A stretch of DNA of 64,000 bases from JANRKF01 sp964518725 (GCA_964518725.1 CAZFKP010000001.1:59941-123940); one strand, 5' to 3'. Positions 17,920 to 27,365 are shown, counted from the stretch's first letter. Notes: generated by a model not told the origin, from the letters alone. Numbers and translations: made by a program.

Positions 17920-18042
17920 GTTCGTATCCTTTTTGTTGTTGCGTTGGATATACGTGCGAGGGGCACATATATGTCATAAATCTACACGATGTGCAACTAC
18001 ATAGAGGTGACAAGCGCGTTACAATAGTGTAATTTTCGCGCC

Positions 18043-18810
18043 ATGACTGGAAAAATCACATTGGTGGGCGCTGGCTCCGGCGATCCAGAGTTGCTCACCC
18101 TCAAAGCATTAAAGGCCATCCAATCGGCGGAGGTAGTGGTGTATGACCGTCTTGTTTCCGATGATGTGATGGCGCTCATCCCGCGTGGCGTGCCGAAAAT
18201 CTATGCCGGCAAGTCCTGCAAACATAAGGCGATGGGGCAGGAAGAAATCAATGCACTGCTTATCGCGCTTTCAAAAAAATATGCACAGGTGGCGCGCCTG
18301 AAGGGGGGCGATCCTTTCCTGTTTGGCCGAGGCGGCGAGGAAATGTTGGCGGCGCAGAAGGCTGGCGTGGAATGTATCGTTATTCCCGGCATTACCTCGG
18401 CGCAGGGGTGCGCGGCAGCATCGGGAATTCCGCTCACCCACCGTGGGCTTGCGACGGGCGTGCGCTTCATCACCGGGCATCGGCAGGAAGGTGCGGACGC
18501 GCCGCTGCAGCTGAACTGGCGCAGCCTCGCCGATCCGGACACCACCTTGGTGGTGTATATGGGGCTGGTGAATATCGCTGAAATCGCAAAGAACTTGCTC
18601 GCACATGGCCTGCCCGCGAGCACATGCGCTGCCGTTATTGAGCGCGGAACAACCCGGCAGCAGCGCGTGTTCTCCAGCACCCTTGCCAACTTGCCAGCTC
18701 TAGTGAAAGCGAAAAAAATTGAGGCACCGTCGCTGGTTGTCATTGGCCGGGTCGCAGCCATGGCGAATGTCACGGAATTATCGCGTGATTCTTTAGCGCA
18801 GGTTTGTTAG
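18043..18810 (+). CDS. cobA: Uroporphyrinogen-III C-methyltransferase (SUMT)
   Basis: Methylates uroporphyrinogen III at C2 and C7, giving precorrin-2 for siroheme or cobalamin. The 255-residue protein carries the family motifs LVGAGSGDPELLTLKA at the start and RLKGGDPFLFGRGGEE near residue 85. It is the single-domain form, without the CysG dehydrogenase/ferrochelatase domain. No other siroheme or sulfite-reduction genes are near. No Shine–Dalgarno precedes the ATG; a -10-like TAATTT ends seven bases before it, compatible with a leaderless message. Confidence 0.92.
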   Translation: MTGKITLVGAGSGDPELLTLKALKAIQSAEVVVYDRLVSDDVMALIPRGVPKIYAGKSCKHKAMGQEEINALLIALSKKYAQVARLKGGDPFLFGRGGEEMLAAQKAGVECIVIPGITSAQGCAAASGIPLTHRGLATGVRFITGHRQEGADAPLQLNWRSLADPDTTLVVYMGLVNIAEIAKNLLAHGLPASTCAAVIERGTTRQQRVFSSTLANLPALVKAKKIEAPSLVVIGRVAAMANVTELSRDSLAQVC

Positions 18811-18841
18811 TATGAAAGCTCGATCAGGAGAAACAGATTAG

Positions 18842-19324
18842 ATGGCTACCGAAGGCATAAGTCAGGCATTAATGCAGTCGATGCTTTCCGCACAAAAAGC
18901 AAGTGCGGGCGGTGGTGGCGATGAAGGTCAGATGGATTTTGCCGACTTCCTTGGCAAGGCGCTTGGCGCAAAGATCAGCTTGCTGGCGAAACTCACCGGC
19001 GGTGCTGCACCTGATGTCGGCCAGGCCGGTCAGGTGTCGCTGACGCAGCCGATCGATGCCCAGGGGATCGCAGGCTCGAACATTCCTAACCTGTTGTCGC
19101 AGGTCGATAGCTCGGGGGGCGTGCTGTACCGTGCCTTTAAAATGCTGATCTCGAATCGCGACATCATCAATATGGCGGAAGGTGTCGGTGGCGATATTCA
19201 CGCGACGGTGGCTAGCCTCGGCGAGTCGATGTTTCAGAGTATTCCATGGGAAAGCCTTGGCAGCATCTCGTCGCAGACATTTGCATCCGCCGCGCCATCG
19301 ATCGATATGGGTATGAGCGTTTAA
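18842..19324 (+). CDS. Hypothetical protein between cobA and pntAA
   Basis: Not recognised. A 160-residue protein with no signal peptide or membrane helix. The N-terminus is Met/Gln/Ala-rich with a Gly run (residues about 22–26), and the rest is small-residue rich. A short purine-rich site (CAGGAGAAAC) lies about 10 bases before the ATG. It stands alone between two conserved genes in the same direction. Coding is supported by length, codon use like its neighbours, and the ribosome site. Confidence 0.6.
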   Translation: MATEGISQALMQSMLSAQKASAGGGGDEGQMDFADFLGKALGAKISLLAKLTGGAAPDVGQAGQVSLTQPIDAQGIAGSNIPNLLSQVDSSGGVLYRAFKMLISNRDIINMAEGVGGDIHATVASLGESMFQSIPWESLGSISSQTFASAAPSIDMGMSV

Positions 19325-19374
19325 GCGCACACTTTGCCCTTCCCTGATTGCATATTCTGATGTAATAACAGCGC

Positions 19375-20487
19375 ATGACTGTAATTGCTGTTTTAAAAGA
19401 AACAAAACCCCTTGAAGCGCGTGTTGCCGTAAGCGTCGATGCGGTCAAAAAATATGCTGCACTCGGTGCAAAAGTGGTGATTGAGCGCGGCGCTGGTGCG
19501 GCTTCTTCCATTGCCGATGCGGATTATGAAGCGGCCGGTGGAGTGCTGGCCGCAAGTCCGGCAGAGGCGCTCTCCGGTGCAAGTATCATCTTAAAAGTTG
19601 CCGCCCCGACAGCCGCGGAAGCGGCAATGTTTCCAAGTGGCGCGACGTTGGTCGGCATGCTGGATCCTTATGGCAACCGCGATATGCTCGCGGCGTATAA
19701 CCAAAAAAATATTTCGGCGTTCGCGCTGGAGCTGTTGCCGCGCATTTCCCGCGCACAGGCGATGGACGTACTTTCTTCGCAAAGTAACCTCGCTGGGTAT
19801 CGCGCTGTGATCGAGGCGGCGAATGCGTTTGGCAAGGTGGTGCCGATGATGATGACGGCGGCAGGCACGGTGCCAGCGGCGAAAGCGCTTATTCTTGGCG
19901 CGGGCGTTGCCGGGTTGCAGGCGATTGCTACCGCGAAACGTTTGGGCGCGATTGTCTCTGCGTTCGATGTGCGAACGGCGGCGAAGGAACAGGTTGAAAG
20001 CCTTGGCGCAAAATTTATCGAAGTGCCAGCGGAGGAATCCGGCGATGCGGCGGGCGGCTATGCCAAGGAGATGAGTGATGACTACAAGCGCAAGCAGGGC
20101 GAGCTAATCGCTGAGACAGTGAAAAAGCAAGACATGGTGATCTCGACGGCGCTGATTCCCGGGAAGCCGGCACCAGTCCTTATTACTGAAGCGATGGTGA
20201 AATCCATGAAACCCGGCAGCGTGATTGTGGATCTGGCGGCCGCCAGCGGCGGAAATTGCCCGCTGACCGAAGCGGACAAGGTGGTGGTGAAACACGGGGT
20301 GATCCTGATCGGTTACACCAATATGCCGAGCCGAGCCGGTGTCGATGCGAGCAGCCTCTATGCGCGCAACGTCTATAATTTCGTGTCGGGTCTGTTGCTG
20401 CCGGAGATGAAATGGGACGATGAGCTGGTGGCAGGCACCCTCCTCACCCGTGACGGGCAGACCGTTCACCCCCAATTGAAAGGTTAG
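19375..20487 (+). CDS. pntAA: NAD(P) transhydrogenase subunit alpha 1 (NAD-binding)
   Basis: Soluble NAD(H)-binding domain I of the proton-translocating transhydrogenase. The 370-residue protein opens with the family's KETKPLEARVAVS segment and has the Rossmann motif LGAGVAGLQAIATAKRLGA near residue 173. This is the split form, in which domains I, II and III come from pntAA, pntAB and pntB. There is no Shine–Dalgarno; TAATAA ends seven bases before the ATG, so the transcript is probably leaderless. The operon is interrupted by two unknown genes. Confidence 0.95.
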   Translation: MTVIAVLKETKPLEARVAVSVDAVKKYAALGAKVVIERGAGAASSIADADYEAAGGVLAASPAEALSGASIILKVAAPTAAEAAMFPSGATLVGMLDPYGNRDMLAAYNQKNISAFALELLPRISRAQAMDVLSSQSNLAGYRAVIEAANAFGKVVPMMMTAAGTVPAAKALILGAGVAGLQAIATAKRLGAIVSAFDVRTAAKEQVESLGAKFIEVPAEESGDAAGGYAKEMSDDYKRKQGELIAETVKKQDMVISTALIPGKPAPVLITEAMVKSMKPGSVIVDLAAASGGNCPLTEADKVVVKHGVILIGYTNMPSRAGVDASSLYARNVYNFVSGLLLPEMKWDDELVAGTLLTRDGQTVHPQLKG

Positions 20488-20494
20488 GCTTCCA

Positions 20495-20980
20495 ATGAAA
20501 CGCATAATTCCTACTCTGGCTATTGCCCTATTATTTTTGCTGGTTGGTGTTCTCGGCAGCGAGTCGCTGACTGTAAAATGGCAGGAGGCCAGTGGCCGCC
20601 GTTATGTAATGGCCGCCATTGTTGAGATGGCGGATGCGTGGGATCATGGGGCGCTGGATAAGCGGGCGCATGCGGTGCTGGTGGAGGTGCTGAAGAAAAA
20701 CAATCAATCAACCGCTGAATATTTCAAGGTGCTGGCCAAGCTCGGCAAACACGAATCGAGCGAATGTTCGCTTTCCGGCATGCTCACCGTCAGCCATCCC
20801 GCCCATTATGTTTCGGCGGGATATCAATGCCAGGTGAAATATGCCAATGGCTCGGCGGTTGTAAGTCTGGAGCTCAGGAAAGATAAGGCGGTGGAAGGTT
20901 GGAAGATTGCTAAGCTCAATGTCGATTCTCCGGTGTTCTCACAGGAGACGGATAAGCAGGAAAAGGAAGGCGGCGTATGA
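20495..20980 (+). CDS. Hypothetical exported protein inside the pnt operon
   Basis: Not recognised. A 161-residue protein with an N-terminal signal or anchor (about 4–24, IPTLAIALLFLLVGVLG), then a compact domain with two Cys (SSECSLSG and GYQCQVKYA) that could form a periplasmic disulfide. It lies seven bases after pntAA, and its stop overlaps the pntAB start (ATGA), so it is translated with the transhydrogenase. The position suggests a periplasmic accessory or assembly factor for Pnt; that is inference only. Confidence 0.65.
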   Translation: MKRIIPTLAIALLFLLVGVLGSESLTVKWQEASGRRYVMAAIVEMADAWDHGALDKRAHAVLVEVLKKNNQSTAEYFKVLAKLGKHESSECSLSGMLTVSHPAHYVSAGYQCQVKYANGSAVVSLELRKDKAVEGWKIAKLNVDSPVFSQETDKQEKEGGV

Positions 20981-21375
20981 TTGATGGCGAATCGCTGAGC
21001 CAGAAGGCAGAAAGGCTGGCGCAGATGTCGGCCGAGCTGGCCGAAGATGTCAATTCCATGCAGTTGCAGATGCAACATGCTGGTGGTGTCGATCCGTTTA
21101 TTTTTGGCCTGGCCGTGTTCGTGCTTGCCTGTTTTGTGGGCTACTACGTCGTGTGGAAAGTCACTCCTGCCCTGCATACGCCGTTGATGGCGGTGACCAA
21201 TGCGATTTCCGGCATCATCATTGTCGGCGCCATGATTGCGCTCGGTCCGGAAGGTTACGGGTTTTCGCATTTGGCTGGGTTCATCGCCGTGGTGATCGCC
21301 AGCATCAACATCTTTGGTGGATTCGTGGTCACGCAGCGCATGCTGGCCATGTTCCAGAAGAAGGACAAAAAATAA
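20977..21375 (+). CDS. pntAB: NAD(P) transhydrogenase subunit alpha 2 (membrane)
   Basis: Part of membrane domain II. The 132-residue protein has an amphipathic N-terminus (about 1–38) and three membrane helices (about 46–64, 72–92, 96–118). The conserved segments VTPALHTPLMAVTNAISGII and GFVVTQRMLAMF are present. The start overlaps the preceding stop by four bases. Confidence 0.93.
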   Translation: MIDGESLSQKAERLAQMSAELAEDVNSMQLQMQHAGGVDPFIFGLAVFVLACFVGYYVVWKVTPALHTPLMAVTNAISGIIIVGAMIALGPEGYGFSHLAGFIAVVIASINIFGGFVVTQRMLAMFQKKDKK

Positions 21376-21391
21376 TTTTAGGAGGACGATT

Positions 21392-21901
21392 ATGGATACC
21401 GCTAAAAAACCTTGTATGAAAACCTGCCTTATCAGTTTTGTCGGCGTGTACGCATTCATTATGCTCTACACATTTGTGGTACATGGGCAATTGCTGAAAG
21501 CCGATTATGAGGCCACGGCGAGCCTATGGCGCCCGATGGAAGAAATGCAAACAATGGCCGTGTGGTGCTGGCTCTATCACGGGTTGCTGGCAGCGATTGT
21601 CACCTGCTGGTTCAAGAAAGTGCGTGCATGCCATGCCGCGTGCTCAACGTCGTGCAGCACCGAAGCGGCGACCACTTGCTGCCCGGTTAAATCCGGCGGC
21701 CTGTGCTTTGGCGTCAAGCTTGGGCTAGTGCTTGGTCTGACCCATGCAGCCAGCTACATCTGGATGCCGATTCCCCAAACGCTTGCCATCAAATGGTTCT
21801 TCAGCGAACTTTTCATGGGCATTGGCATCGGCGCTGTACTTGGCATGCTTTGCCGCGGCAAGAGCTGCGACAAAGGCGGCTGTGAGGCAAAGGCAGAATA
21901 A
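21392..21901 (+). CDS. Hypothetical Cys-rich membrane protein inside the pnt operon
   Basis: Not recognised. The ATG at 21392 is preceded by GGAGG six bases away, giving 169 residues. Four hydrophobic helices are predicted by eye (about 11–30, 48–66, 105–125, 132–152). A loop between the second and third holds six Cys (CHAACSTSCSTE, TTCCPV), and four more lie near the termini (CMKTC, CRGKSCDKGGC). Its stop overlaps the pntB start (TAATG). The Cys clusters suggest metal binding or redox sensing; no family is assigned. Confidence 0.65.
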   Translation: MDTAKKPCMKTCLISFVGVYAFIMLYTFVVHGQLLKADYEATASLWRPMEEMQTMAVWCWLYHGLLAAIVTCWFKKVRACHAACSTSCSTEAATTCCPVKSGGLCFGVKLGLVLGLTHAASYIWMPIPQTLAIKWFFSELFMGIGIGAVLGMLCRGKSCDKGGCEAKAE

Positions 21902-23292
21902 TGACCAATGGCGCTACCCTTCTCTATCTGATTGCGGCGGTGTGTTTTATCCTGTCACTGAAAGGGCTGTCGTCGCCAGAATCGGCGCGGCGTGGCAATA
22001 TGCTTGGCATGGTGGGGATGGTAATCGCCATCCTTACTACGCTGGCGCTAGATAGCATCAGCAACTACGCGCTGATTATTTTTGGCATCATGATCGGCGG
22101 TATCATCGGCACCGGGATTGCCCGGAAGATTGCCATGACGGCGATGCCGCAAATGGTCGCCGCCTTTCACTCGCTGGTGGGGTTGGCGGCAGTGCTGATC
22201 GCAACGGCAGCGCTTTGGTCGCCGGAATCATATGGTATTGGCAACAGCGGCAGCATTCATTTTGGCAGCTTGCTGGAAATGAGCCTGGGGGTGGTGATCG
22301 GGGCGGTGACCTTCTCTGGTTCCGTCATTGCGTTTGCCAAGCTGCAGGGCATCATCGGAGGTAAGCCGCTGCGCTTTTCCGGGCAGCACATGCTGAATGC
22401 GGCGCTCGCAGCGGCAATCGTTCTGCTGCTACTGGTGTTTTGCGTCTCGGAAGCAAAACCGGTCTTTATCCTGATGACGCTCTTGGCATTTGCCCTTGGT
22501 TTCTTGCTTATTTTGCCGATTGGCGGTGCGGATATGCCGGTGGTGGTTTCCATGCTCAACAGCTATTCCGGATGGGCGGCATCGGGCATTGGCTTTACAC
22601 TCGGCAACCCGCTGCTCATCATCACCGGCGCACTGGTCGGCGCCAGCGGCGCGATCCTTTCCTACATCATGTGCAAAGCGATGAACCGCTCGATCATCAA
22701 CGTCATTTTCGGCGGGTTTGGCAATGCGCCGGAAGCGGCGGCCGCAGGCGGCGGATCCGATAAGCCAGTCAAAGCAGGAAGCGCAGAAGATGCGGCCTAC
22801 ATCATGAAAAACGCCAGCTCGGTGATTATCGTTCCGGGCTATGGTATGGCGGTGGCACAGGCGCAGCACGCGCTTCGCGAAATGGCAAGCGAGCTGGAAA
22901 AGGAAGGTGTGAGCGTGAAATACGCTATCCATCCGGTGGCGGGGCGCATGCCGGGGCATATGAACGTGTTGTTGGCGGAAGCCAACGTGCCGTATGACAG
23001 CGTCTTCGAGCTGGAGGACATTAATGGCGAATTCGCAACTGCCGATGTGGCTTTTGTCATTGGCGCGAACGACGTCACCAACCCCGCCGCAAAGACCAAT
23101 CCGCAAAGCCCGATTTTCGGCATGCCGGTCTTGGATGTTGGCCTTACTAAAACCGTACTGTTCATCAAACGCGGCATGGCCGCCGGTTACGCCGGTATCG
23201 AAAACGAACTGTTCTATCAGGATAACACCATGATGCTGTTTGGTGATGCCAAGAAAATGACGGAAGAGATCGTCAAATCCCTGAAACATTAG
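21901..23292 (+). CDS. pntB: NAD(P) transhydrogenase subunit beta
   Basis: Carries the remaining membrane helices (eight or nine in residues 1–260) and the NADP(H)-binding domain III (about 290–463). Visible motifs are VPGYGMAVAQAQHALREM, AIHPVAGRMPGHMNVLLAEA, GANDVTNPAAKTNPQSPI and FIKRGMAAGYAGIENELF. With PntAA and PntAB it couples proton entry to NADPH formation. The 463-residue length is normal. Confidence 0.96.
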   Translation: MTNGATLLYLIAAVCFILSLKGLSSPESARRGNMLGMVGMVIAILTTLALDSISNYALIIFGIMIGGIIGTGIARKIAMTAMPQMVAAFHSLVGLAAVLIATAALWSPESYGIGNSGSIHFGSLLEMSLGVVIGAVTFSGSVIAFAKLQGIIGGKPLRFSGQHMLNAALAAAIVLLLLVFCVSEAKPVFILMTLLAFALGFLLILPIGGADMPVVVSMLNSYSGWAASGIGFTLGNPLLIITGALVGASGAILSYIMCKAMNRSIINVIFGGFGNAPEAAAAGGGSDKPVKAGSAEDAAYIMKNASSVIIVPGYGMAVAQAQHALREMASELEKEGVSVKYAIHPVAGRMPGHMNVLLAEANVPYDSVFELEDINGEFATADVAFVIGANDVTNPAAKTNPQSPIFGMPVLDVGLTKTVLFIKRGMAAGYAGIENELFYQDNTMMLFGDAKKMTEEIVKSLKH

Positions 23293-23298
23293 ACGGTC

Positions 23299-24144
23299 AT
23301 GCGCTACTCGCCATCCGCCCCTTCCATCGGTATCAGTTGCGCGGATGTAGGCACCCCGTCGGCGCAGGCGATCGTCAAGCGTGTCTCGGAAAATGGCGGC
23401 ACACCGATTATTCTCACCGGTCACCGTGCGCGCAAAGCGGCGGACGATATTTCTACCATCAGCGCCTTGATCGTGATGGGCAACGATTTCGACATTGACC
23501 CGATCCACTACATCCACCGTTATCCTGACGGCGACCCGCGCAAATGTGTGCACCCGAATACCCGCAGTGAGCTTGAATGCGAGCATGCTACCGCCCGCGC
23601 CAAATACGAAAACACCATTATGGAACTGGCGCTCAGGCGCAAATTGCCGATGCTCTGCATTTGTGGTGGGATGCACCGCTTGAACGTGCTGTGCGGCGGA
23701 ACGCTTCACCAGCACGTGCCCGACATGACCGGGCACAATAAACTCATGCAGCGCGATCACGGCATTCCCGGTGAGGTGCCAGTGATTCCGGTGGTCATCG
23801 AACCGGCAACGCGCATGTCGATTATCGCCAAGAAAATCCAGATGGATTTTGTGAAAGCCAAAACGCCGGGGCTGCCGACCGTCGTGATGGAAAACAGTTT
23901 TCGCCACCAGTCGATCGACATGGTCGGTGAAGGGTTGCGTGTGTGTGCGCTGTCGGACGTAGTCAAGATGGCGGACGGCACTTCGTGCTATCTGGTGGAG
24001 GCGGTTGAATCCACTCCTGACGGGGCGTATGGCAAGCAGTTCTTGATCGGCGTGCAGTGGCACCCGGAATTCTGTGCCAGCGAAATTGGCCGCGCGCTGG
24101 TGAAAAACCTGATAGAACATGCTGAAAAATATCGGGACAACTAG
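23299..24144 (+). CDS. Class I glutamine amidotransferase-like hydrolase (peptidase C26), copy 1
   Basis: A 281-residue protein of the PuuD-like (gamma-glutamyl-GABA hydrolase) group. The nucleophile motif is LCICGGMHRLNVLCGG, and the His-Glu pair is in GVQWHPEF. Compared with PuuD, the residue after the nucleophilic Cys is Gly instead of Arg. It follows pntB by six bases and so may belong to the same transcript. The next gene is a paralogue with the same motifs. Substrate not predictable. Confidence 0.8.
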   Translation: MRYSPSAPSIGISCADVGTPSAQAIVKRVSENGGTPIILTGHRARKAADDISTISALIVMGNDFDIDPIHYIHRYPDGDPRKCVHPNTRSELECEHATARAKYENTIMELALRRKLPMLCICGGMHRLNVLCGGTLHQHVPDMTGHNKLMQRDHGIPGEVPVIPVVIEPATRMSIIAKKIQMDFVKAKTPGLPTVVMENSFRHQSIDMVGEGLRVCALSDVVKMADGTSCYLVEAVESTPDGAYGKQFLIGVQWHPEFCASEIGRALVKNLIEHAEKYRDN

Positions 24145-24202
24145 CTAATTTATAATAATAAATTAAGCTTCTCCAAACTGTAATATGCCCTTGGGGATTT
24201 TA

Positions 24203-24211
24203 TGTTATACT
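24203..24211 (+). promoter_or_regulatory. Extended -10 promoter placing +1 at the ATG
   Basis: TG (24203–24204) one base before TATACT (24206–24211) is an extended -10 box. Seven bases on is the A of the ATG at 24218, so the message would be leaderless. It also rules out the longer frame starting at 24185. Confidence 0.5.
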
Positions 24212-24217
24212 GGACGC

Positions 24218-25237
24218 ATGTTTGAATCGCTTTTCGATATGCTTGGCCTTGGCGGCAGCCCGGAATCTGTCAAACCGCCCGTCGTTGGCATTAGCGGCGG
24301 TAATGCCGATTCGGCTTCCGTGCGGGCGATGTTTACGCAAATTCAGAGTGCTGGCGCTATTCCGATTTTCCTCGGTAACCACGCGCAGCGGAGTGCAACG
24401 GAAGATATCGACAAGATCGATGTATTGGTGGTGATGGGAAATGATGCGGATATTGATCCCGAACGCTACGGGCAGGCAAAACACGAAAAAACCAAATCCG
24501 AATCAGCCACGCCGGAAGGCAAGGCACGCGCAGAGTATGAATACCAGCTGATGCAGCTTGCCATAGAGAAGAAAATGCCCCTGCTGGGTGTATGTGGTGG
24601 CATGCAGCGGCTGAACGTGATGTGCGGCGGCACGCTCAACCAGAATATTGCGGATGTGACTGGTAACGACGACCACGCTCAGCAGGATCACAATATTGCG
24701 CCGTTCACGCCGGTGCAGCTTGTGAGAATCGAACCGGGTTCGACGCTCGGTGATATTTCGCGTGAAGTGTCGGCGGTTTATACGCCAACCCATGCGAAAG
24801 TGCCGCTGACAGGGATCATGGAAAACAGCATGCACCACCAGTGCGTGGACAAGGTCGGCGAAGGGTTGCGGTTATGCGGCGCGTCGATCGAGCCGGATAA
24901 GAACGGCGATAAAACCCTGATCCCTGAAGCCATCGAGGCGGATCCGAATGGACGGTTTGGCGGCCAGTTTCTGCTCGGTGTGCAGTGGCACCCGGAATTT
25001 TCAGCCAGCCCGCTTGGAAAATACATCGCCGAACGTGTGGTGCAGGAAGGGCAGGAATTTGCCAAGAAACATGGGCGTGAGCACCCGGTTTCCGAGGCGA
25101 TCGAAGAAAACCAGAAAAGCATGCTGCCCATGCTGAAAGATGCGCCAAACGCCAAGGTGGGTATCGGTAGCATGACCGAGCATATCCTGGCACGGCGCCA
25201 ACCGCAGATGCTCGGCTCACGCGGCATGTCGGCATAA
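24218..25237 (+). CDS. Class I glutamine amidotransferase-like hydrolase (peptidase C26), copy 2
   Basis: Paralogue of the preceding gene, 339 residues from the ATG at 24218. The nucleophile motif is LGVCGGMQRLNVMCGG, followed by ENSMHHQCVDKVGEGLRLC and GVQWHPEF. It differs from copy 1 by about 30 extra N-terminal residues and a 70-residue C-terminal extension with no recognised domain. It has its own promoter, so the tandem pair may be separately expressed and substrate-diverged. Confidence 0.8.
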   Translation: MFESLFDMLGLGGSPESVKPPVVGISGGNADSASVRAMFTQIQSAGAIPIFLGNHAQRSATEDIDKIDVLVVMGNDADIDPERYGQAKHEKTKSESATPEGKARAEYEYQLMQLAIEKKMPLLGVCGGMQRLNVMCGGTLNQNIADVTGNDDHAQQDHNIAPFTPVQLVRIEPGSTLGDISREVSAVYTPTHAKVPLTGIMENSMHHQCVDKVGEGLRLCGASIEPDKNGDKTLIPEAIEADPNGRFGGQFLLGVQWHPEFSASPLGKYIAERVVQEGQEFAKKHGREHPVSEAIEENQKSMLPMLKDAPNAKVGIGSMTEHILARRQPQMLGSRGMSA

Positions 25238-25263
25238 TTCGTTAGCATGTGCGGGATGGGTAT

Positions 25264-25271
25264 TGTACAAT
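25264..25271 (+). promoter_or_regulatory. -10 box of rnr with +1 at the start codon
   Basis: TACAAT (25266–25271), preceded directly by TG, ends seven bases before the ATG at 25278. No Shine–Dalgarno is present, so rnr looks leaderless. Confidence 0.45.
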
Positions 25272-25277
25272 GAACCC

Positions 25278-27326
25278 ATGAGCAAACCGCGCCGTCCGGC
25301 AGCAAAGAAACAACACGGTAAATCCCCAGCCAACCGCCAATCGCACCTGCCGGAAACCTGTGTGGTGCTGGTAACGTCGGTTACTGAGGACGGCGAACTG
25401 CTCGCCGAGCCGATCGGCTGGGACAAGCGCAAGAAACCGCCCCACATTGTCATCACGGAATCCGGTCGCCAGAAAGCGGCAATCGTTGGCGATAAGCTGC
25501 TGGTGAAACTCCGCCGGGTGGAGCCGCACCTCTACCAGGGTCTGGTGATCCGGGTACTGCCCACCGACGCCCCGCGCAATATCATTGGTATGCTGATGAT
25601 GACGGCAGAGGGCGGAATCATTGAGCCGATATCGCGCAAGCTCAAAGAGAGTTTTGTGGTCGCACGCGCAGATTTGAATGGCGCGCAGCATGGCGAGCTA
25701 GTGGCGGCGACAACGACCCCTGGCACGCCCAGCATGAGCATGGTCTATGCTAAAATCACCGAGCGGCTGGGAAGCCTCGGCTCTCCCAAGGCGGCAAGTC
25801 TCATCGCCACCCATATGCACGAGCTGCCGGTTGAGTTTTCCAAAGAAGCGCTCATCGAAGCGGAGCAGGCAGAATCGCCTATCCTAGGCGATGGCCGTAT
25901 TGATATTCGCGACATCCCGCTTGTCACCATTGACGGCGTGGATGCGCGGGATTTTGATGATGCAGTTTTTGCCGAGCCGCACAAGGATGGGTTCCATCTG
26001 GTGGTAGCGATTGCCGATGTCGCGCATTACGTAACTCCGGATTCGGCGCTCGACCATGAGGCGGAAACCCGTGGTAACTCGGTTTATTTCCCTGATCGTG
26101 TGATTCCCATGTTGCCGGAGCGCCTGTCTAACGGCCTGTGTTCGCTGAATCCGGAAGAAGACCGCTACTGCCTTGCGGTGCATATCTGGATTGACGCGCG
26201 CGGCGGCATCCGGAAGTACGAATTCCTGCGTGGCCTGATGCGCTCGCGGGCGCGCCTGACCTATGAAGCGGTGGAAGCGGGTCGCCACGAGAAAACTAAA
26301 AACCTCCCCTACTCCATGAGCAATCTCTGGCAGGCTTACGCCGCCCTGGCCACTGAACGCGATGAGCGCGGCGCGCTGGATTTAAACCTTCCGGAATATA
26401 AGATTCAGTTCGATGCCTCGGGGAATGTGGCGAATATTGCGCCGCGCGCGCGCCTTGAAAGCCACCGCCTGATTGAAACGTTTATGATTGCGGCCAACGT
26501 GTGCGCGGCGGATTTCCTGATGCAGCACAAAGCTTCAGCCATTTTCCGGGTGCATGAAGCACCAAGCGACGAGAAGCTTGAAGATTTGCGTAACCTGCTG
26601 AAAATGTCGGGCTACGGGCTTTCCAAGGGTAACCTGCTGGCCAAACATTTCAATCATGTGCTGCATAAGGCGGAAAAAGAACCGAATGCCTTCATGATCC
26701 ACACGGCGGTGCTCAGGGCGCAGATGCAGGCCTATTACTGTGCGGAAAACCTCGGGCATTTCGGGTTGGCGCTCGCGAAATATTGCCACTTCACCTCGCC
26801 GATCCGCCGCTATGCCGATCTGGTGGTGCACCGTGCGCTGTGTGAGCTGATTCCTGCGCAAACAGGCGCCCATAAACATCCCCATAAAAAGAACCTGATA
26901 TCGATTGCCCTGCACATTTCCGAAACTGAGCGCAAGGCGATGATGGCCGAGCGCGATGCTTCCGACCGTTACAAGGTGAGTTACATGGCGCGGCAAATAG
27001 GCAACGTATTTTCCGGTACCATCGCTGGCATGAATGAGCATGGGCTGTTTGTGGCACTTGCCGATAATGGTGTGCAGGGCTTCATCCCGGTGCGGCATTT
27101 AGGACAGGATTTTTTTACTTACGACAAGCGCCACGCATGCTTTCGTGGCCAGCGCACCAAGAAGCAATATACGATCGGCGATCCGATGCTGGTGCGCGTC
27201 GCCGAAGCCAATGCCATTACCGGCAGCCTACTCTTTTCTCCTGCCGAGGTTAGCCCGGGCAATGGATTCCGTCCGCCTAAACACCCGCAGAAGAATTTTA
27301 AGCACAAGGGCAAGAAACGGCGATAA
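25278..27326 (+). CDS. rnr: Ribonuclease R
   Basis: Processive 3'-to-5' exoribonuclease that degrades structured RNA. The 682-residue protein has a basic N-terminus, cold-shock-like segments, the catalytic RNB domain (about 220–560, with the metal Asp cluster in DGVDARDFDDAVFAE) and a C-terminal S1 domain (GTIAGMNEHGLFVALADNGVQG), ending in a Lys/Arg-rich tail. I use the ATG at 25278; a TTG five codons earlier lies in the promoter. Confidence 0.94.
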   Translation: MSKPRRPAAKKQHGKSPANRQSHLPETCVVLVTSVTEDGELLAEPIGWDKRKKPPHIVITESGRQKAAIVGDKLLVKLRRVEPHLYQGLVIRVLPTDAPRNIIGMLMMTAEGGIIEPISRKLKESFVVARADLNGAQHGELVAATTTPGTPSMSMVYAKITERLGSLGSPKAASLIATHMHELPVEFSKEALIEAEQAESPILGDGRIDIRDIPLVTIDGVDARDFDDAVFAEPHKDGFHLVVAIADVAHYVTPDSALDHEAETRGNSVYFPDRVIPMLPERLSNGLCSLNPEEDRYCLAVHIWIDARGGIRKYEFLRGLMRSRARLTYEAVEAGRHEKTKNLPYSMSNLWQAYAALATERDERGALDLNLPEYKIQFDASGNVANIAPRARLESHRLIETFMIAANVCAADFLMQHKASAIFRVHEAPSDEKLEDLRNLLKMSGYGLSKGNLLAKHFNHVLHKAEKEPNAFMIHTAVLRAQMQAYYCAENLGHFGLALAKYCHFTSPIRRYADLVVHRALCELIPAQTGAHKHPHKKNLISIALHISETERKAMMAERDASDRYKVSYMARQIGNVFSGTIAGMNEHGLFVALADNGVQGFIPVRHLGQDFFTYDKRHACFRGQRTKKQYTIGDPMLVRVAEANAITGSLLFSPAEVSPGNGFRPPKHPQKNFKHKGKKRR

Positions 27327-27365
27327 ACCAGTTGCAATTGGATCAGCCGGTGGCATAAATAATCC

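Noticed and set aside
22429..24120. 563-codon open frame on the minus strand
   Set aside because: It is antisense to pntB and the first C26 gene, has low-complexity His/Arg-rich translation, no ribosome site, and arises from codon bias of the true genes.
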